A DNA stretch of 64,000 nt from Welwitschia mirabilis (GCA_051453625.1 JBOZIK010000001.1:146626859-146690858); one strand, 5' to 3'. Shown: positions 34,640-47,345, counted from the stretch's first letter. A program made the numbers and translations. Notes: generated by a model not told the origin, from the letters alone.

Positions 34640-36240
34640 TATTAACCTACCTTGTTTTGATGTGTCAGACTTTTCAAATATAGTATTGAATGTGTATATG
34701 GCTTAAAGAAAATGGAAGATCATTTAAGTTGATTAAAGACATGCACCAAGATGGGAGATGTCTATAACATATAATGATGTTAGACTATGAAGATATCTAT
34801 ATAGGTTGAAGAAATATTAGTAGATTTTTAGAAATTTTATAAGGCATCTAAGTAGAGAAGAACACATCCCTCTAAAACTAAAGCAATGAGAGGGATCTAG
34901 TATAGATTAAAGATGTCTACACATATTAAAGATGTCTACTAGATTCAAGGTATCTTCAAAAAATTAAATAAATAACATTAAACTAAATATTTCTATATTT
35001 TGAGAAAACATCTACACCACTTAAAGACATCTATAATTTTTGAAGAAGTTTATAATGCATTATGTTAGGAAACTGTAATAGCCATTGCAAGAACCAAACC
35101 TAGTGGTTTACATAATTCCTAAGCCGTTTACATATTGAATTTAACCATTTTAAACACTTCCCAAGCCATTTACAAGTCATTCTTAAAGGAAATCCTAAAA
35201 GAAAAGTTAAATAAAAAGGAAAATTAAAATTCCATAATAGTAAATGAATAGAAAATACACAGAAATGAAAAGAATAGAAATAACAAGAAATCATGAATAG
35301 ATGTTGTGAGAAATGATGAGGTACAACAATTCATTCAATATCGTATAGAGCTTTTGAATAGTCTTTAGGACAAAATTAATGAATCTCTTTAGTGAAAGGA
35401 TTGATTTCATACTTTAAATACAATATTAGATCTAAAGAAGTTATTGCAGCTAGGCCGTGGCATATAGAATTTATAAGAAAATTAAAGGCTTTATTATCCT
35501 TCATAGTAAAATCATACTACTATTATGTTATGAAGAGAATATTCAATCTATAATATTTTCAGGTTGTTGCTTTTTATTTTACGTAAGGTCTTTTTTTTAT
35601 AGAATTATCTTTCAGTTTAATATCCTAGCTTGTAATATCTAAAACTTATTGTCATGCAGAGATGAAAATCTATTTTTTTAGAGTCTATACTAGTTCCACA
35701 TTTTTATTGTAATTCCATATTTTCAATAAGGGAATTCATATTATTGAGTCTACTTAGGATTTTAAAGCTATAATTATGACTTATGTGATACTATAGTATG
35801 CTCTTGAGAAAGATAGTTTTATTGTGAGGTTACTAGTAATCTTAAAACCATAGTAAGTAAACCTTAAGTAGTTGCATTGGTTACCTTGTAAAGGGTAATT
35901 CTATTATATTATGATTTATAAGGTTATTATGAGCTTGAAACCATAGTAAATTCTAAGGGGTTGAGTTGGATATCTTGCAATAAGTAAATCATTATAATAA
36001 AATTCTTACATGATTAGTGTGACCTTAAACGATGCATTTTTAGAAAGAAACACAATCTACAAGTGTGTAGGACTCAATCGTTGGTATGTAAACTACTTAG
36101 GTTATAAAACCATATTATTTTAGTAATAGTTTTAATTTTTTAAATTTTAATTTCTTGTAAATAGTAAATTTCTCATTATTGAATCTTATTATTAAACTTT
36201 TTAAAGTAACTCATTCATTCCTTTCCTTTGAGTTCCATGA
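34640..36240 (+). repeat. 5' LTR of the Sirevirus-like element (edges approximate)
   Basis: Repeated AAAGATGTCTAC words (34,900-34,950) recur in the 3' LTR (AAAGATGTCTACATG near 47,703). A block with AAACCATATTATTTTAGTAATAG near 36,107 matches one with AACCATAATATGTTAGTAAGATG near 48,821. It contains two imperfect copies of a roughly 100-bp unit around a shared AAACCATAGTAA word (35,846 and 35,939). The start and end positions are uncertain by about 50 bp. Confidence 0.55.
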
Positions 36241-36301
36241 GACATAAGTGTATTAAAATGGATACTCACAAAAAGAAGGAAAAAAACTAAAGTGAGCTAC
36301 A

Positions 36302-37560
36302 ATGAAGGGGTTCTTAACTAGTAGACCTCTATTCTTTAATGGAAGTAACTATGCCTATTGAAAAATGAGGATGTAAGTCTACTTACAATATCTTAAGTTT
36401 GAAGTGTAGCAGATCATAGAATATGAATAGATAATACAAATTGACATAACCACAACTATAGTTATATGCATGAGAAAAATAAAGGATAGAAAGACTTAGT
36501 GTAATGCAAAGATAAAAATGAACATGTTTGATGGTAATTCTAAATTTAATAAATTAGTAAGATATAATTATGTAAAGAAAATTTGGGATATTATAAAAGG
36601 TACCTATAAAGGAACATCAGTAATTAAGCAATTCAATTTATTAGTGCTAATAAACTAGTTTGAGAATCTTTAAATGAATAAGGGTAAGAGAATACATGAA
36701 CACCTCATTAGAGTAAGAAATATTGTGAATGACATTCATGGAATTGATGGAGATGTACCTGAAGAGAAGATTATCTAAAATTTATTAGATCACTTACACT
36801 ATTTTATAAATTTAAAACCATAATTATGGAGGAATCAAGGAATTTTTTGAAGTTCAAGCTGTTGTAGAGTTCTTTAATAACTTGTGAAATAACCTCAATA
36901 AGATATGGCATCATTAGAGAAAATCTCATAGTTCTTAAAGTAAAGGACATTTTAAGACACCACAACAAAGAAAATACTACATCCACTTCAGATATTAAGT
37001 TAGATGATAAGAAGGAAGAGGACAATTTTATGTTAACCTATTGAAAAAAAAGACATTTACCCTCTAATGAAAATAGAATAATAAAAGATAAATTAGTTTA
37101 TTCAAGCCCATAAGGTAAAGGTAATGATAAGGTTAAGAACATATAGGTTTATATAAATGATTTCTATAAGATAGAATATTGTAATTTTTGAGGTAGAGGG
37201 AACCTCATATTAGAATTTTCAAGTACTAACAAGATACAAGGAAAGATGCCGAAGAAATACTACATGAGAAACAAGACCTTTTACTTGAGTTGAAATAATC
37301 ACAAAGAGGTTACATAGGAAGAAGTTTGGATGATGAAAGAAGCACCCATCCGTCATTCATGACATTCACGCATGATATTAAATACTTAGACTTTTAGACT
37401 TCTAATGACCTTGATGATCTAAGTGATGAATAAGGTAAACTCACTCTCCAAGAAAGGTATGAATTACTTTTAGAATAATTTATTAATATTTAAATATTAT
37501 GTGCCAAATTATAATAATTTATTAATATTCAAATATTATGTGCTAAATTAAAAACATTAT
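36302..37560 (+). pseudogene. Copia gag remnant (Sirevirus-like)
   Basis: The 5' part reads like a Copia nucleocapsid precursor. It opens M-K-G-F-L-T-S-R-P-L-F-F-N-G-S-N-Y, in which P-x-F-x-G-x-N-Y is the usual opening of these gags. A typical I-W-D-I-I-K-G-T-Y-K-G-T-S block lies near 36,580, and an E-E-K-I block near 36,760. A zinc-knuckle-like area at about 37,165-37,215 has lost most Cys/His residues. The acidic tail (37,380-37,560) contains an in-frame 39-bp duplication (37,474-37,551). Several stops and shifts interrupt it. The start was chosen at 36,302 because the conserved opening begins there, about 60 bp after the presumed LTR end. Confidence 0.65.
37474..37551 (+). repeat. 39-bp tandem duplication in the gag tail
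   Basis: Two units start with AATAATTTATTAATATT at 37,474 and 37,513 and differ at three or four bases. The length is a multiple of three, so it added 13 codons without a shift. Confidence 0.85.
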
Positions 37561-38089
37561 TTACAATAATGAGTTATTTTATGAATAAAAAGGGGTTCTT
37601 TTTATAAACTAATAAGTTAAAATTGAGGCCAAGATTGGTAAACTAATATTGAATTAGATAAAGTAAAATAAAAATTATAAGATTCTAGATTCATCACTAA
37701 AAGATTCACCCAAGAAAAAAAATGCTAATTATCATGCTTAATGAAGGTAGAAGGCCCAATGATAGAAGTGTTCTAAGAAAGAATAATCCTTTAGTAAGCT
37801 AAATTCAAAAGTATTTTTAGACCCTTAACATATGTCATAATAATAAAATAGGTTATGAACATTCTACTGCATATGAACAATATTACCTATTTTCATTATA
37901 ATAGACATAGAAATTAAAAAAATGTTTGCACATTACCTTTAGAAAAATTTATCATACTCATTAGGGCATAAAGCTAAAGAGATGGGTAAAGAAGTATTTA
38001 CAAGAAAAAATTAAGAAAAGTAGGTGATAAAGCATAATAATAATACTCTCATTAATCAAAGAGAATCCTAAGCTATAAAGAAGATCATC

Positions 38090-38640
38090 TAATACATGGA
38101 TAGTGGCCGCTATAGATATATAATAGGTGATAAATCACTATTCAACAATTTGGTTGAGCATGATCATGGAATAGCATCATTTGAGGATCACACTAAAGCA
38201 TTAATTAGAGGTATAGGCATAATTAGAGGTGGTAATTAACCTCCCAAATGTAAATAACATTTTCTATGTAACTAGTTTACAACATAATCAGCTAATTGTG
38301 AGTCAATTATTTGATTGTAATTTTGATGTAATATTTTTCAAAGACAGATATATTGTAAAAGATCATAATTCTAATAAAATATTATTTATGAACAAACAAA
38401 GGAAAAAAATCATATATATATATATATATAAAATACTAACAAAAATCTAGAGTGTCTAATTAGTACTACAAGTGATGTTAAGACTTAACATAGGAAACTT
38501 AGTCATGTAAATATGGAATTAATGCAAACTTATTTACCAAATAACCAATTAGAGGAATTCCTAAATTTAAAATATTTAATCACCACATTTGTGATTCTTG
38601 CTAAAAGAAAAACAAGACAAGGGATTTGATAGATTTGATA
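38090..38640 (+). pseudogene. Copia protease and integrase zinc-binding remnant
   Basis: The protease signature reads M-D-S-G at 38,096-38,107, with the Asp-Ser-Gly triad intact. It is followed by a tail leading into an F-Y-V-T-S-L-Q-H-N-Q-L stretch, the usual link to integrase. A 73-codon frame (38,229-38,450) stays open there. The integrase N-terminal zinc region (H-R-K-L-S-H-V-N at about 38,488) keeps the His pair, but the downstream Cys pair is lost. Stops occur before and after. A TA microsatellite (38,412-38,430) has grown in it and probably added residues. Confidence 0.7.
38412..38430. repeat. TA dinucleotide repeat
   Basis: About nine TA units, located inside the dead pol gene. Confidence 0.9.
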
Positions 38641-38739
38641 AGTAAACTTTAATTTCTACGTCTCATTCATTAGAATTATTAAATCTTAATTTGGTAGAAA
38701 TTTCATACATTAAAGTTTTGGGGGAAAAAAAGAATATTA

Positions 38740-39400
38740 TCTATCTAGTATTGATGATTTTTATAGATTCGTATGGGTAGACTTCTTTATATAAAAGGAT
38801 GAGGAATTAACAGTTTTATTAACTTATGTACTAGATTGAAGAACAAAAAGGAATATAACATCCACTAGAAGTAATAATAATGAAGAATTTAAGAATGCAT
38901 ATTTAAAGAATTTTATAAGCAATATGGAATTTATCATTATTTTTCTAAATCAAGAATATATAACAAAATGGAGTAGGAAAGCGAAAAAAATAAATACTTA
39001 AATGAAATAGTAAGAACTATGATGCCTAATCAAAAGATAGCATACCACTTGTAGGTAGAAGTAGTAATACTACATGTTACATCTTGAATCAGTTATTGAT
39101 AAGATCCTCTAAATAAATAACTCCATACAAGATAGGGCATAGTAGAAAAACTTCCTTACATTATTTTCATGTCTTGGATTCAAATGATTTATTTTAAATA
39201 AAAATGACTAATTAAGAAAACTTAATGCTAAAGTTAATAAAGATATATTTCTTTATTATTCCATGGTTAGAATAGCATAAAGAGTATTTAATAAATGTAC
39301 TCTAACTATAGCAGAAATCCAATATAAGAGTAAATAGCATTGACTTGAAAATATCTTAATACATATAGGAGGATGGAAAGGAAGACGCTGAAAGAAAGAA
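38740..39400 (+). pseudogene. Copia integrase core remnant
   Basis: The DDE core can be followed in pieces. A stretch with V-D-F-F-I and K-D-E-E-L near 38,780-38,810 corresponds to the first Asp region. At about 38,868 the usual S-D-N-G-x-E-F reads S-N-N-N-E-E-F, so the second catalytic Asp is Asn. The final Glu region near 38,970 is not recognisable with certainty. Multiple stops mean no activity. Confidence 0.65.
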
Positions 39401-39739
39401 AATCAGTTCAAAGAAATAGCTTGAATTAAACAAGAATACAAAGAATAATGGTGAACAAATTTTACAAAGATATTAGAAGAAAAGATGGATACAAATATTA
39501 CATTCTTTAAGAAACATTATTATAATCTCATACAATGAAGTGAAGACTAGGAAATTAGTGAAAGAACTTTATGGACATGTAGCATACATTTTTCAAATAG
39601 GATCTAGAACTTTTACAGAAGCTAATGGTGAAGAAATCTAGATGTTAAACATGAAAGAAGGACTATACTAGTTTTAGAGATGTAATGTTAAAAATTTAAC
39701 ACATAGACTTTCAAATACTTCCATAGGAATAATACTGGT

Positions 39740-40701
39740 GTTTAAAAAAGACAGATGAAAATTTAAAAAGTAGTTAGAAACAATGCACAACTTGTTAAAA
39801 AAGGATATCACTAATAGAAAGGGATTGATTTTGAAGAAAAGTTTACTCCCATAGCCAAAATGGAATTGATTAGACTAATAATGGCATTTTCTTACTATAA
39901 AGAATTCACTTTATACTAATTAAACATTCATAGTTATTTTTTGAATGGAGTTATCTACAAAGAGGTATACATTAAATAACATAAAGGTTTTATTAACTCA
40001 CATAAAATTGACCATGTTTACAAGTTGAATAAAAAAGCATATAGATTGAAGCAATCACCTATAGCATGATATAATGTCTTTAAAACATATTATTAATAAT
40101 GGATTTAAAATATCTACATCAAATGTGATATTACTTGTAAAGGCTAATGATTTTATAGTTATCCAAGTTTACATAGATGATATTATTTTTGATACCACTA
40201 ACAAGTCTTTATAAAAGAACTATTCTAAGGTAATGAAGAGTTTGAAATGAGTATGATAAGTGAAATGAACAACTTTCTTAAATTACAGATATTATAACAC
40301 AAGAAAGATATATTTATTTCTTAATGAAAATACATTAAAAATTTATTAGCTAAATATATGTTATAGGATGCAAATCCTAAAGGAAGAAATATGTGCTTAA
40401 CCATAAAGTTAAATAAGGATAAACTTGGTAAGAGAGTAGATTGAAAAACTTACAAAGGTATTCTTATAAGTTTATTATATCTTATAGGCTTTAAATCATA
40501 CATAACACTTAATGTTAGCATTTGTGCTTAATATCAAATCTAAAGGAATCTTACTTAAAGTCTATTAAATGCATTTTTCATTGGTTAAGAGGTACTATTA
40601 ACTAAGGTCCTTAGTACCTCAAAAAATTCTACTCTGATCTTGTTAGTTATTATAATGTAGATTGAGAAAGATGCAAACATGATTAAATAAATACAAGAAG
40701 T
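39740..40701 (+). pseudogene. Copia reverse transcriptase and partial RNase H remnant
   Basis: The RT (RVT_2 type) runs from about 39,745 (K-T-D-E-N-L-K) through a L-N-I-H-S-Y-F-L-N-G-V block near 39,915-39,950. There the first catalytic Asp reads Asn and a Gln codon is a stop. The Y-I-D-D box at 40,170-40,181 keeps both Asp residues. A K-E-Y-S-like, then M-I-S-E-M-N-N-F-L block follows, as usual in Copia RTs. RNase H begins near 40,630 and is cut at about 40,701 by the inserted minus-strand Copia copy 3. Frameshifts near 40,080 and elsewhere split the frame. The rest of RNase H is not seen after the insertion. Confidence 0.75.
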
Positions 40702-40896
40702 TGATTTTTTTGAAAAATAAAAGAGCAAGAGAGATGAACAATATTTTATCAAATTAAAAATTTTATTCTCTAAAATGTTTTTCATCATTATTTTATTAAA
40801 GAGCTTACTTGTAAAGGCAAGCATACCACTAGGGTTTTACTAGGATTTTCAGGTATTCCTAGGTATGGGATCATGGTGTGCATATGAACCTTAGTA
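40702..40896 (-). repeat. 3' LTR of Copia copy 3
   Basis: It aligns with the 168-bp LTR of copy 1: AAATTTTATT near 40,760, and the ACTAGGATTTTCAGGTAT block at 40,838 against ACTAGGATTTTCATGTAT at 998. It is followed on the plus strand by TTCCCCCTC (40,898-40,906), the complement of the polypurine tract. The outer edge is less certain than the inner. Confidence 0.65.
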
Positions 40897-41077
40897 ATTC
40901 CCCCTCAACATGAGAATACACTCTCTTTGAAGAAAAAATTAAAGTTCCCAGAGCAAAACCTTGGAAATGTACCCTACTATAAAACCTCTAGAAAGGAATT
41001 ACTATGAGGGAACTACTTCATTAAAGAAGTAGTTAACTTACCACTACTCATCCCATATTAGATTAGCTTATTATGTG

Positions 41078-41170
41078 TATTTCACATTTCATAATACTAG
41101 ACTAAAACATGTACTACACATTCCATAGTACTAGGCCATAATTATACTATACATCCTATAGGACTAGGAT
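41078..41170 (-). repeat. Short subrepeats upstream of the 3' LTR (copy 3)
   Basis: Three degenerate units with ACACATTCCATAGTACTAGG-like cores, equivalent to the arrays in copies 1 and 2. Confidence 0.65.
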
Positions 41171-41388
41171 TAAGATTAACTTCAATTAGAGACTTAAAAG
41201 TCAAATAAAGCTCCTAATGTATAAGAATGAATGAGTTTAATTAATTCATTATCAATGTAATCTTAGATTGAAAATACTAGAATTTCTCTTAACCAGGTGA
41301 TTTGATAAGCATATTGATAGTTTGTTTTATAGTCAGATAGTATAGTAGCATAATAACTTCATTCTATATGAGTTTTCTAATTTTATGG

Positions 41389-42720
41389 ATCCTAATGTGT
41401 AAGTTTTTTATCCTATCATGGTGCACTATATCTTTTGCTATGTAAATTACTAACTGATTATTATGAAAAGCTCTATTGTATTAGTCTATTTTAGATTTAA
41501 TTATCTTAGTCTATTTTAGATTTACTTCTCAGCCATTTAAGTTTTATACATTCTTCATAAGCAGCTATATATTCAGCTTTAGTAGAAGATTATGCTATAG
41601 TTTTTTTATGCTTTAACCATTAAGATAGAGGTGATGTTTCTTGATTTTGACAAAGGGGTATCACTTTCTTTAGTAAAATATAAATTAGAGTTTGCCCTAA
41701 TGATGAATTAAGAGTTTATTTTATAGGTTACACTTAACTCTTTTATCTTCTTTAGATGTCTTAATACTCTCTTTATAGCATTCAGATAAGTGACCTTAGG
41801 TGAATGAATATATCTCAATAACACATCAATATTATATTATATATATAGTCTAGTATTGGCTATATAAAATAGACTTTCTACTATTCTTCTATATTCTATT
41901 TCATTTACAATATCTGAGCCTTTACTAATAGATACCTTGACATTTTTCACTAGGAATGTTATAGCTTTTTTTGCATCTTCTAATCCAAACCTCTAGATTA
42001 GATTTCTTATGTACTTGTTTAAGTTAAGAATATTTTATCCTTTTGCTAAATAATTTCTACATTTAAATAAAATCTGGTCAATATAAGATTAAAAATTTTA
42101 AAAGGTTGACTTAATGAAATTTTTATTCTTTTTACATCTTCTTGATCACTTCTAGTTATCATCATATCATTAACAAATACCACTATGTATGTAGATTTTT
42201 ATTCATAAAATTTTATAAATAACGTGACATCCATATGTAGATAATTACATAATTTAAATCTACTTAAAATTAAGTAATTTTCAAGATTAGTGTACCAAGA
42301 TTTCACTGCTTATTTTATCCATGTAGAGACTTGATCAGTTTACACACATTAGGTTATTTTTGTTCCCCCTTTAAAATCCTTTAGTTGCATCATGTAGATT
42401 TCTTCTTTTAAGTCTCCATGAAGAAAAGTAATCTTTATGTCCAATTGATAAAGATTTCATCCTTTTTGTACTACTAAGGAAATCATTATTCTAATGATAG
42501 CCCATTTTATTGTTGGATTAAATCCTTTCTTTTGTTATAAGCCTCTAACAATAATCTAAGCTTGTGTTACTCAAGGGTGTTATTCGCATTATACTTGTTG
42601 TGGAAAACCCATTTGTTAGATAGTGTTTTGCCTCTTAATGGAATATCTACCAATTCCCAAGTACCATTTTCAATAAGGATATCATATTATTCTTGCATGG
42701 CTTTTATGAAATAATCATGT
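41389..42720 (-). pseudogene. Copia reverse transcriptase and RNase H remnant (copy 3)
   Basis: On the minus strand the RT opens near 42,700 with G-T-W-E-L-V-D-I-P and W-V-F-H-N-K-Y. It continues through Y-Q-L-D-I-K-I-T-F-L-H-G-D-L near 42,445, where the first catalytic Asp is kept. It reaches F-V-N-D-M near 42,165-42,180, where the usual Y-V-D-D has become F-V-N-D. RNase H follows to about 41,500. Stops and frameshifts are frequent. Copies 1 and 2 lack exactly this block, so it is the part that an RT donor would have supplied to them. Confidence 0.75.
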
Positions 42721-42859
42721 TAAATAGTAATTTTAAATGAGATTGGTTCACCATCAAAAGTTAGGTGAAGCTCATCATTATCATCAACATGAAATGTATG
42801 TGAGCTAGGTCTAGTTATAATTTTATCCTTTTCATCATCATAAATATCTTGGAGAGTAG

Positions 42860-44250
42860 AGTGTAACTAAGTACTTCAATATCATCTCTAGGTAGTCTTA
42901 TTTTCTTTTATTAGAGAACTTGCTAAATTTCTATTAAACCCATAATCAATCATGCTTAAAGTACCAATATAAGGAATTGGATCATTACTCATGGCTACAT
43001 CTCCCCTCTCAACCATAGGACATTAAGCATCCAAGATTATTACTAGGTTATAGGAAGGATAAATCTTTAAAGGATTAAGCTAAGAATCATTGTTCAAAGT
43101 CTTTAAAAAGATGATATTGCAAGAAATAGTGATTTTATGATGCTCTAGGCAATAAAATTAATAACCCTTTTTGTTAGTAAAATATCCTACACAAATGTCA
43201 ATGTGAGCATGTGCTCTAAATTTATCATGATGTTCATGTGAAACATGGATGTAGCACTTACAACTATAAACATGAAAACGGTTTAACCTTAGCTTATACT
43301 CATTCCACCTTTTAGTTGGAAATATTACTTTTTCTATATATCAATTAATACAATTATTAAGATGCATAGTTGTATTCATCACTTCACCCCAAAGACAAGT
43401 CCTACATCCACAGAAATACCTCAAGGAATGCGACATATCCATGATAGTGTAATTAAATTGCTCAAAAATGTTATTTTATTAGGGTATTTCGAGGTACATA
43501 TTCAAATGCTAAACCCTTTTGAAAGCTAAAAAGTTCTTAAACTTGATAAATATGTACTTTCCACCATTATCTTAGTGAAATGTTTTAATCTGATGATTAA
43601 TTTACTTTTCCATGTTAATTTTAAACTTTGTGAAAATATCCAAAATCTGAATTTTAGATTTTATAAAGTATACATAAGTCATTCAGAAGTCATAATTAAT
43701 GAAAGAGATAAAATAATAAAATTCATGAAAAGTAAAAATTGAAATAGATCCAGATAGATTACTATTAATAAGTTGTAGCTTTTGATCGACATGCCACTTA
43801 CTTGATACACATTCATGTTAAGTTGTCCTACCTATAATACATTTTTTAAACTAACGAAAATTTGATGGAATGGACAAAAGAAGCTAATGAACATTATCAC
43901 ACATCATAATCATCATGTGAAGATTGGAATCTCCTAATCCAGCATGCCACCGTAGCAAGGAAGAGATCTTATCTTGGGAAACTATGTAGGTGATTTTTTT
44001 ACATTTTAACACAATGATGAAGATGAATGATCTTTCTATTCATGTAGCCTTTCATAATTAATTTATAATTTTCTTCATAAATATCTAATAATTATTTCAT
44101 GATAGAAATTGAATTATCTTCTTGCAGCAAAGTGGAAAGTGATAGAAAATGTGACCTTAAAGGAGGCACATATGAACATCAAATAGAGTCTATGGAGATA
44201 GCAATGTCAAATTAAGGGTATATGAATCATAGAATTCCACTATAATTGGA
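42860..44250 (-). pseudogene. Copia integrase remnant (copy 3)
   Basis: On the minus strand, a W-H-A-G-L-G-D-S-N-L-H-M block near 43,950-43,915 corresponds to the zinc-binding entry of integrase (usual W-H-x-R-L-G-H). Near 43,560-43,530 the D-N-G-G-K-Y-I-Y sequence matches the second catalytic Asp region and keeps its Asp. The core is spread over several frames. Downstream it runs into the linker before RT. No function is expected. Confidence 0.65.
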
Positions 44251-44259
44251 GTTTTATCT

Positions 44260-45570
44260 ACTAAATAAACGTAACTTATCACTTCAATAAACTCATCAAA
44301 ATAATCATGCCAATAAGTCATGTGATGAATAACAACTATGTTAAGAGTGTACATTTCATCTTAAGGTGTATGTTCATTCATACCCATAAATTCAAAGTTG
44401 TTAAAACTATATTTAACATAAAATTTTCATAAGTATTAAGAGAATTAGATTCTTTAGTAAGTAAATTGACCTTAGGTGTAGACTTTATCTTTTTCCAAGT
44501 TATCCTATAGAAGTCTTCCATATGACCTTGTCTTCTACTTTATGAGCACTAATATTTGTTTTTTTTTGGATTAGCAGTATGCTAAATTTACTTTCTATTT
44601 GACTAAGGATTATTAGGCTTCTTATTTTTGCTATTTCTATGAAGCCTTACCCTTATCATGATGTGATTCCTTTTGCAGATGGAAGTTTCTAGAAGACTGC
44701 TTATGTTGATGAGGAGGGTCATGAGAATCAGAAACTTTGAACGCTACATTAAAGGATGAAAATCTTATAAAGTTAAATTATACTTATAGGGTAATAATAT
44801 CCTCACTGAGCATGTGAAAGTTCATATTGTATAAATGTTTAAATAGATAAAATATCTCTATGAAGAGATGAATCCTCTTCATAGCAATGAATTAAGTTGA
44901 CATAATAAATGCATACTTAATTCTTTAGGCCTATCTCAGTGAATTTTTCCTTAATATCCATTATTTGAGCTATGAGCTTATGCATTTTTCCTTTCTTATA
45001 ATGAAGGATTTTCATGCTCATAATAAGGCTAATTAATTTTAGATCATTCTTTGCATAAAATATGTCCTACATAGTATAATATTTGGCATAACTTAGCTTA
45101 CTTCTATCAACCAACTTTTTATGCAGAGTGGCCATTAATTTTCACATTACTTCTATAACCTTGTATCAGTGACTTCCCTTGTATTTTATTCATCTATATT
45201 TTAAATAAGAATATGCACTTTATTAAAAAATTTCAATCAAATCCATAAATATGCATTATAGACATGAAATCTTCATTCCATTCCTTTCAACTCTAATCAT
45301 CATATAGAGTTGCTCTAGGGTTGGTTATTATTCCAATAGTCACTACTAGTATGAAGCCATCTAACAAAATATAGAATATGCCTTTTGATATAGAAGTCAT
45401 AACTAATTTCAAATAAGACAAAAAAGATATTTGATAAGTCATGAAATAAGGTAGAACTCTAAAGAGATCTTACTCACATTCATTATTGAAAGAAATCTAT
45501 ACACAAACAAATTTTGTTAAAACACAAAAGAAGGAAACAAGAAAATATGAAGACAATGGTATAGTCACAA
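44260..45570 (-). pseudogene. Copia gag and protease remnant (copy 3)
   Basis: The region aligns with the gag-protease part of copies 1 and 2, with the protease site near 44,360-44,320 and a degenerate zinc-knuckle area near 44,540-44,500 of the form K-x-x-S-Y-G. Gag continues to about 45,560 and is full of stops. The two plus-strand frames that appear when the gap is bridged at 45,984-46,208 are artefacts. Confidence 0.55.
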
Positions 45571-45576
45571 GAAAAT

Positions 45577-46005
45577 GAATCTTACTCTCATCTATAAGTT
45601 TAAGTAATTTAGTCATGTCACAATGCAATAAAAGCAAAGAGTTAGAAAAATATCATGACAGAAAGGTATAGTTATAATAAAAGGGAACTAGTCATAAAAA
45701 TATGAGTGATCTATTCAAACTATAATGTATGACAACTAAAAGTGAAAAATCCCTTCTTAATTAGTGAAAAACCTATGTAGATAAAAACAAACAAAGATAA
45801 TTTATTGAAATATCTTAAATATGAGTGAGATATATTTTAATGCAAGGGGTCTAATTTGATGAATAGGTGATGAGATTGTAGATTTTTCAATTTTAGACTT
45901 TGCTTTTGAATTCGGGTAGTAATCATGTCCTATCCAAAGATAATACCATTACCTCTTAAGGGAGTACAAAAATAAAATGTAAATCAAATTAATGGAACAT
46001 CCAAG
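45577..46005 (-). repeat. Segment S, copy in Copia copy 3 (cut by gap)
   Basis: It aligns with 48,984-49,406. The last 35 bases before the gap are identical to 49,372-49,406, while the rest differs at roughly one base in six. The gap ends this copy halfway through S. Confidence 0.75.
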
Positions 46006-46105
46006 NNNNNNNNNNNNNNNNNNNNNNNNNNNNNNNNNNNNNNNNNNNNNNNNNNNNNNNNNNNNNNNNNNNNNNNNNNNNNNNNNNNNNNNNNNNNNNN
46101 NNNNN
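46006..46105. other. Assembly gap (100 N)
   Basis: A placeholder gap. It lies inside segment S, where the missing 5' end of copy 3 and the rest of the Sirevirus-like RNase H would be. Confidence 0.95.
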
Positions 46106-47340
46106 GAAGCTGCTGCACCAGTAGAACTGGGACATCCATAAGGACTCGCACATGGATAGACTCAGAGAAAGAATTAAAAGAAGAAGCACCACTAGCTCCA
46201 CAGGGCATAGGTTATGAGTTTGATAAAGTAGTAGACAGTGATTCTATAATGAGTTATCAGGAGATGAGATATAGATTCAAGGGGATTATCATACTCCCAT
46301 AGAGGCATAAGTGTATAGGGAATAATAGGCTCCAAAACCATCATAGCAGAGGTAGTAGCTTCAAAGAGCTCAGATGTTCATCATCTTATCTTTCACTAGC
46401 CATGTTATCAAATTTTAGTTCATTACTCGACTTAACCACCATTACCTCCTAGACCCTTTTTACCACTACACATAACATCTCCACTTCCATTGTGTATGTC
46501 ATCACAACTCCATCTCACACAGAGCCTCCTTATGTACCATCACTTTTCACCATTTAATTACCATCATCATTTGCTAAAACCACCACATCTAGCCTTTTTG
46601 GGACAACCATCACTTCTTAAACATACCAACATATAAAGAGATAGGGCTAGGAGGGCCTAGGTATGACCTTTTAGTATTCTTTTATGAAGTTTCACACACC
46701 ACCTCTTATATCCTTCTCATCCTATATCATTTAGACTTTCACCACTCATGACATCAATGACGATAGTGATAAGAAATAAGAAGACATACATTATACTAGT
46801 GACTCTGCTCTTAGGAATTATCTCCTTTTATTTGTTATCAAAAAAGAAGGAGAAATAATATCAAATCAACTTTCAACATGAGAACATCCTGTTAGGTATG
46901 AAGTACTTAACTTTGAGATGATGGATTAGTTTCCTAAGTAATATTATTATACATTGATAATTAATCTTGATTATTTTGGCATACATTGCTATGTTATGAT
47001 ATTTTTATTATTGTTAATACACTTTGTTATCTTTCCTACTAGTACATTTTCATTATTCTTAATTATGTATTGATTGACACACTTGTAGTGATATGCTTTA
47101 ATTATATCATTAACACATTACTATGAGCACTTTTTTTTTTATTAGCTATTATCTTTTATGAATAAATCACTCAATGGCAATGTGCCTTTCTTAAAATCTC
47201 TAACATGTTATTCAAGTGATTAAAATCATGATTTTTTAATATTATTGCAGAATATGCTCATGTGATTTTTTGAATATGAATATCAAATTTTAATTAATTA
47301 AATAACATTATACTAATGAGATTTACTAAGTTTTGGACCT
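46106..47340 (+). pseudogene. Possible envelope-like region of the Sirevirus-like element
   Basis: This 1.2 kb sits between the broken pol and the PPT, where many Sireviruses carry an extra gene of unknown, sometimes envelope-like, function. One frame near 46,110-46,200 gives a basic run (R-L-R-E-R-I-K-R-R-S). The stretch 46,440-46,600 is rich in Pro, Ser, Thr, His and Leu, with many CCA/CCT/ACC codons, and is C-rich on the plus strand. Stops are frequent and I see no clear signal peptide or membrane pair, so the assignment rests mainly on position. It could also be an ordinary 3' untranslated region. Confidence 0.3.
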
Positions 47341-47345
47341 CATCA

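Larger units (their letters stand above)
40702..46105 (-). mobile_element. Copia retrotransposon copy 3 (keeps RT and RNase H), nested in the Sirevirus-like element
   Basis: This minus-strand relative of copies 1 and 2 has a 3' LTR at 40,702-40,896, a PPT, subrepeats, then RNase H, RT, integrase, protease and gag reading to the right, and segment S from 45,577 until the gap at 46,006. It carries the roughly 1.26-kb RT-RNase H block (41,389-42,650) missing from copies 1 and 2, so it represents the parental, formerly autonomous form. No 5' LTR is visible; segment S and the gap stand there instead. The five bases before it are GAAGT and the first after the gap are GAAGC, which might be a target duplication, but the gap prevents proof. 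Confidence 0.78.

Noticed and set aside
34640-46005. A single complete Copia element reading through both strands
   Set aside because: The RT and integrase motifs at 38,740-40,700 are on the plus strand and those at 41,389-44,250 on the minus strand. They are two different families, one inserted into the other.
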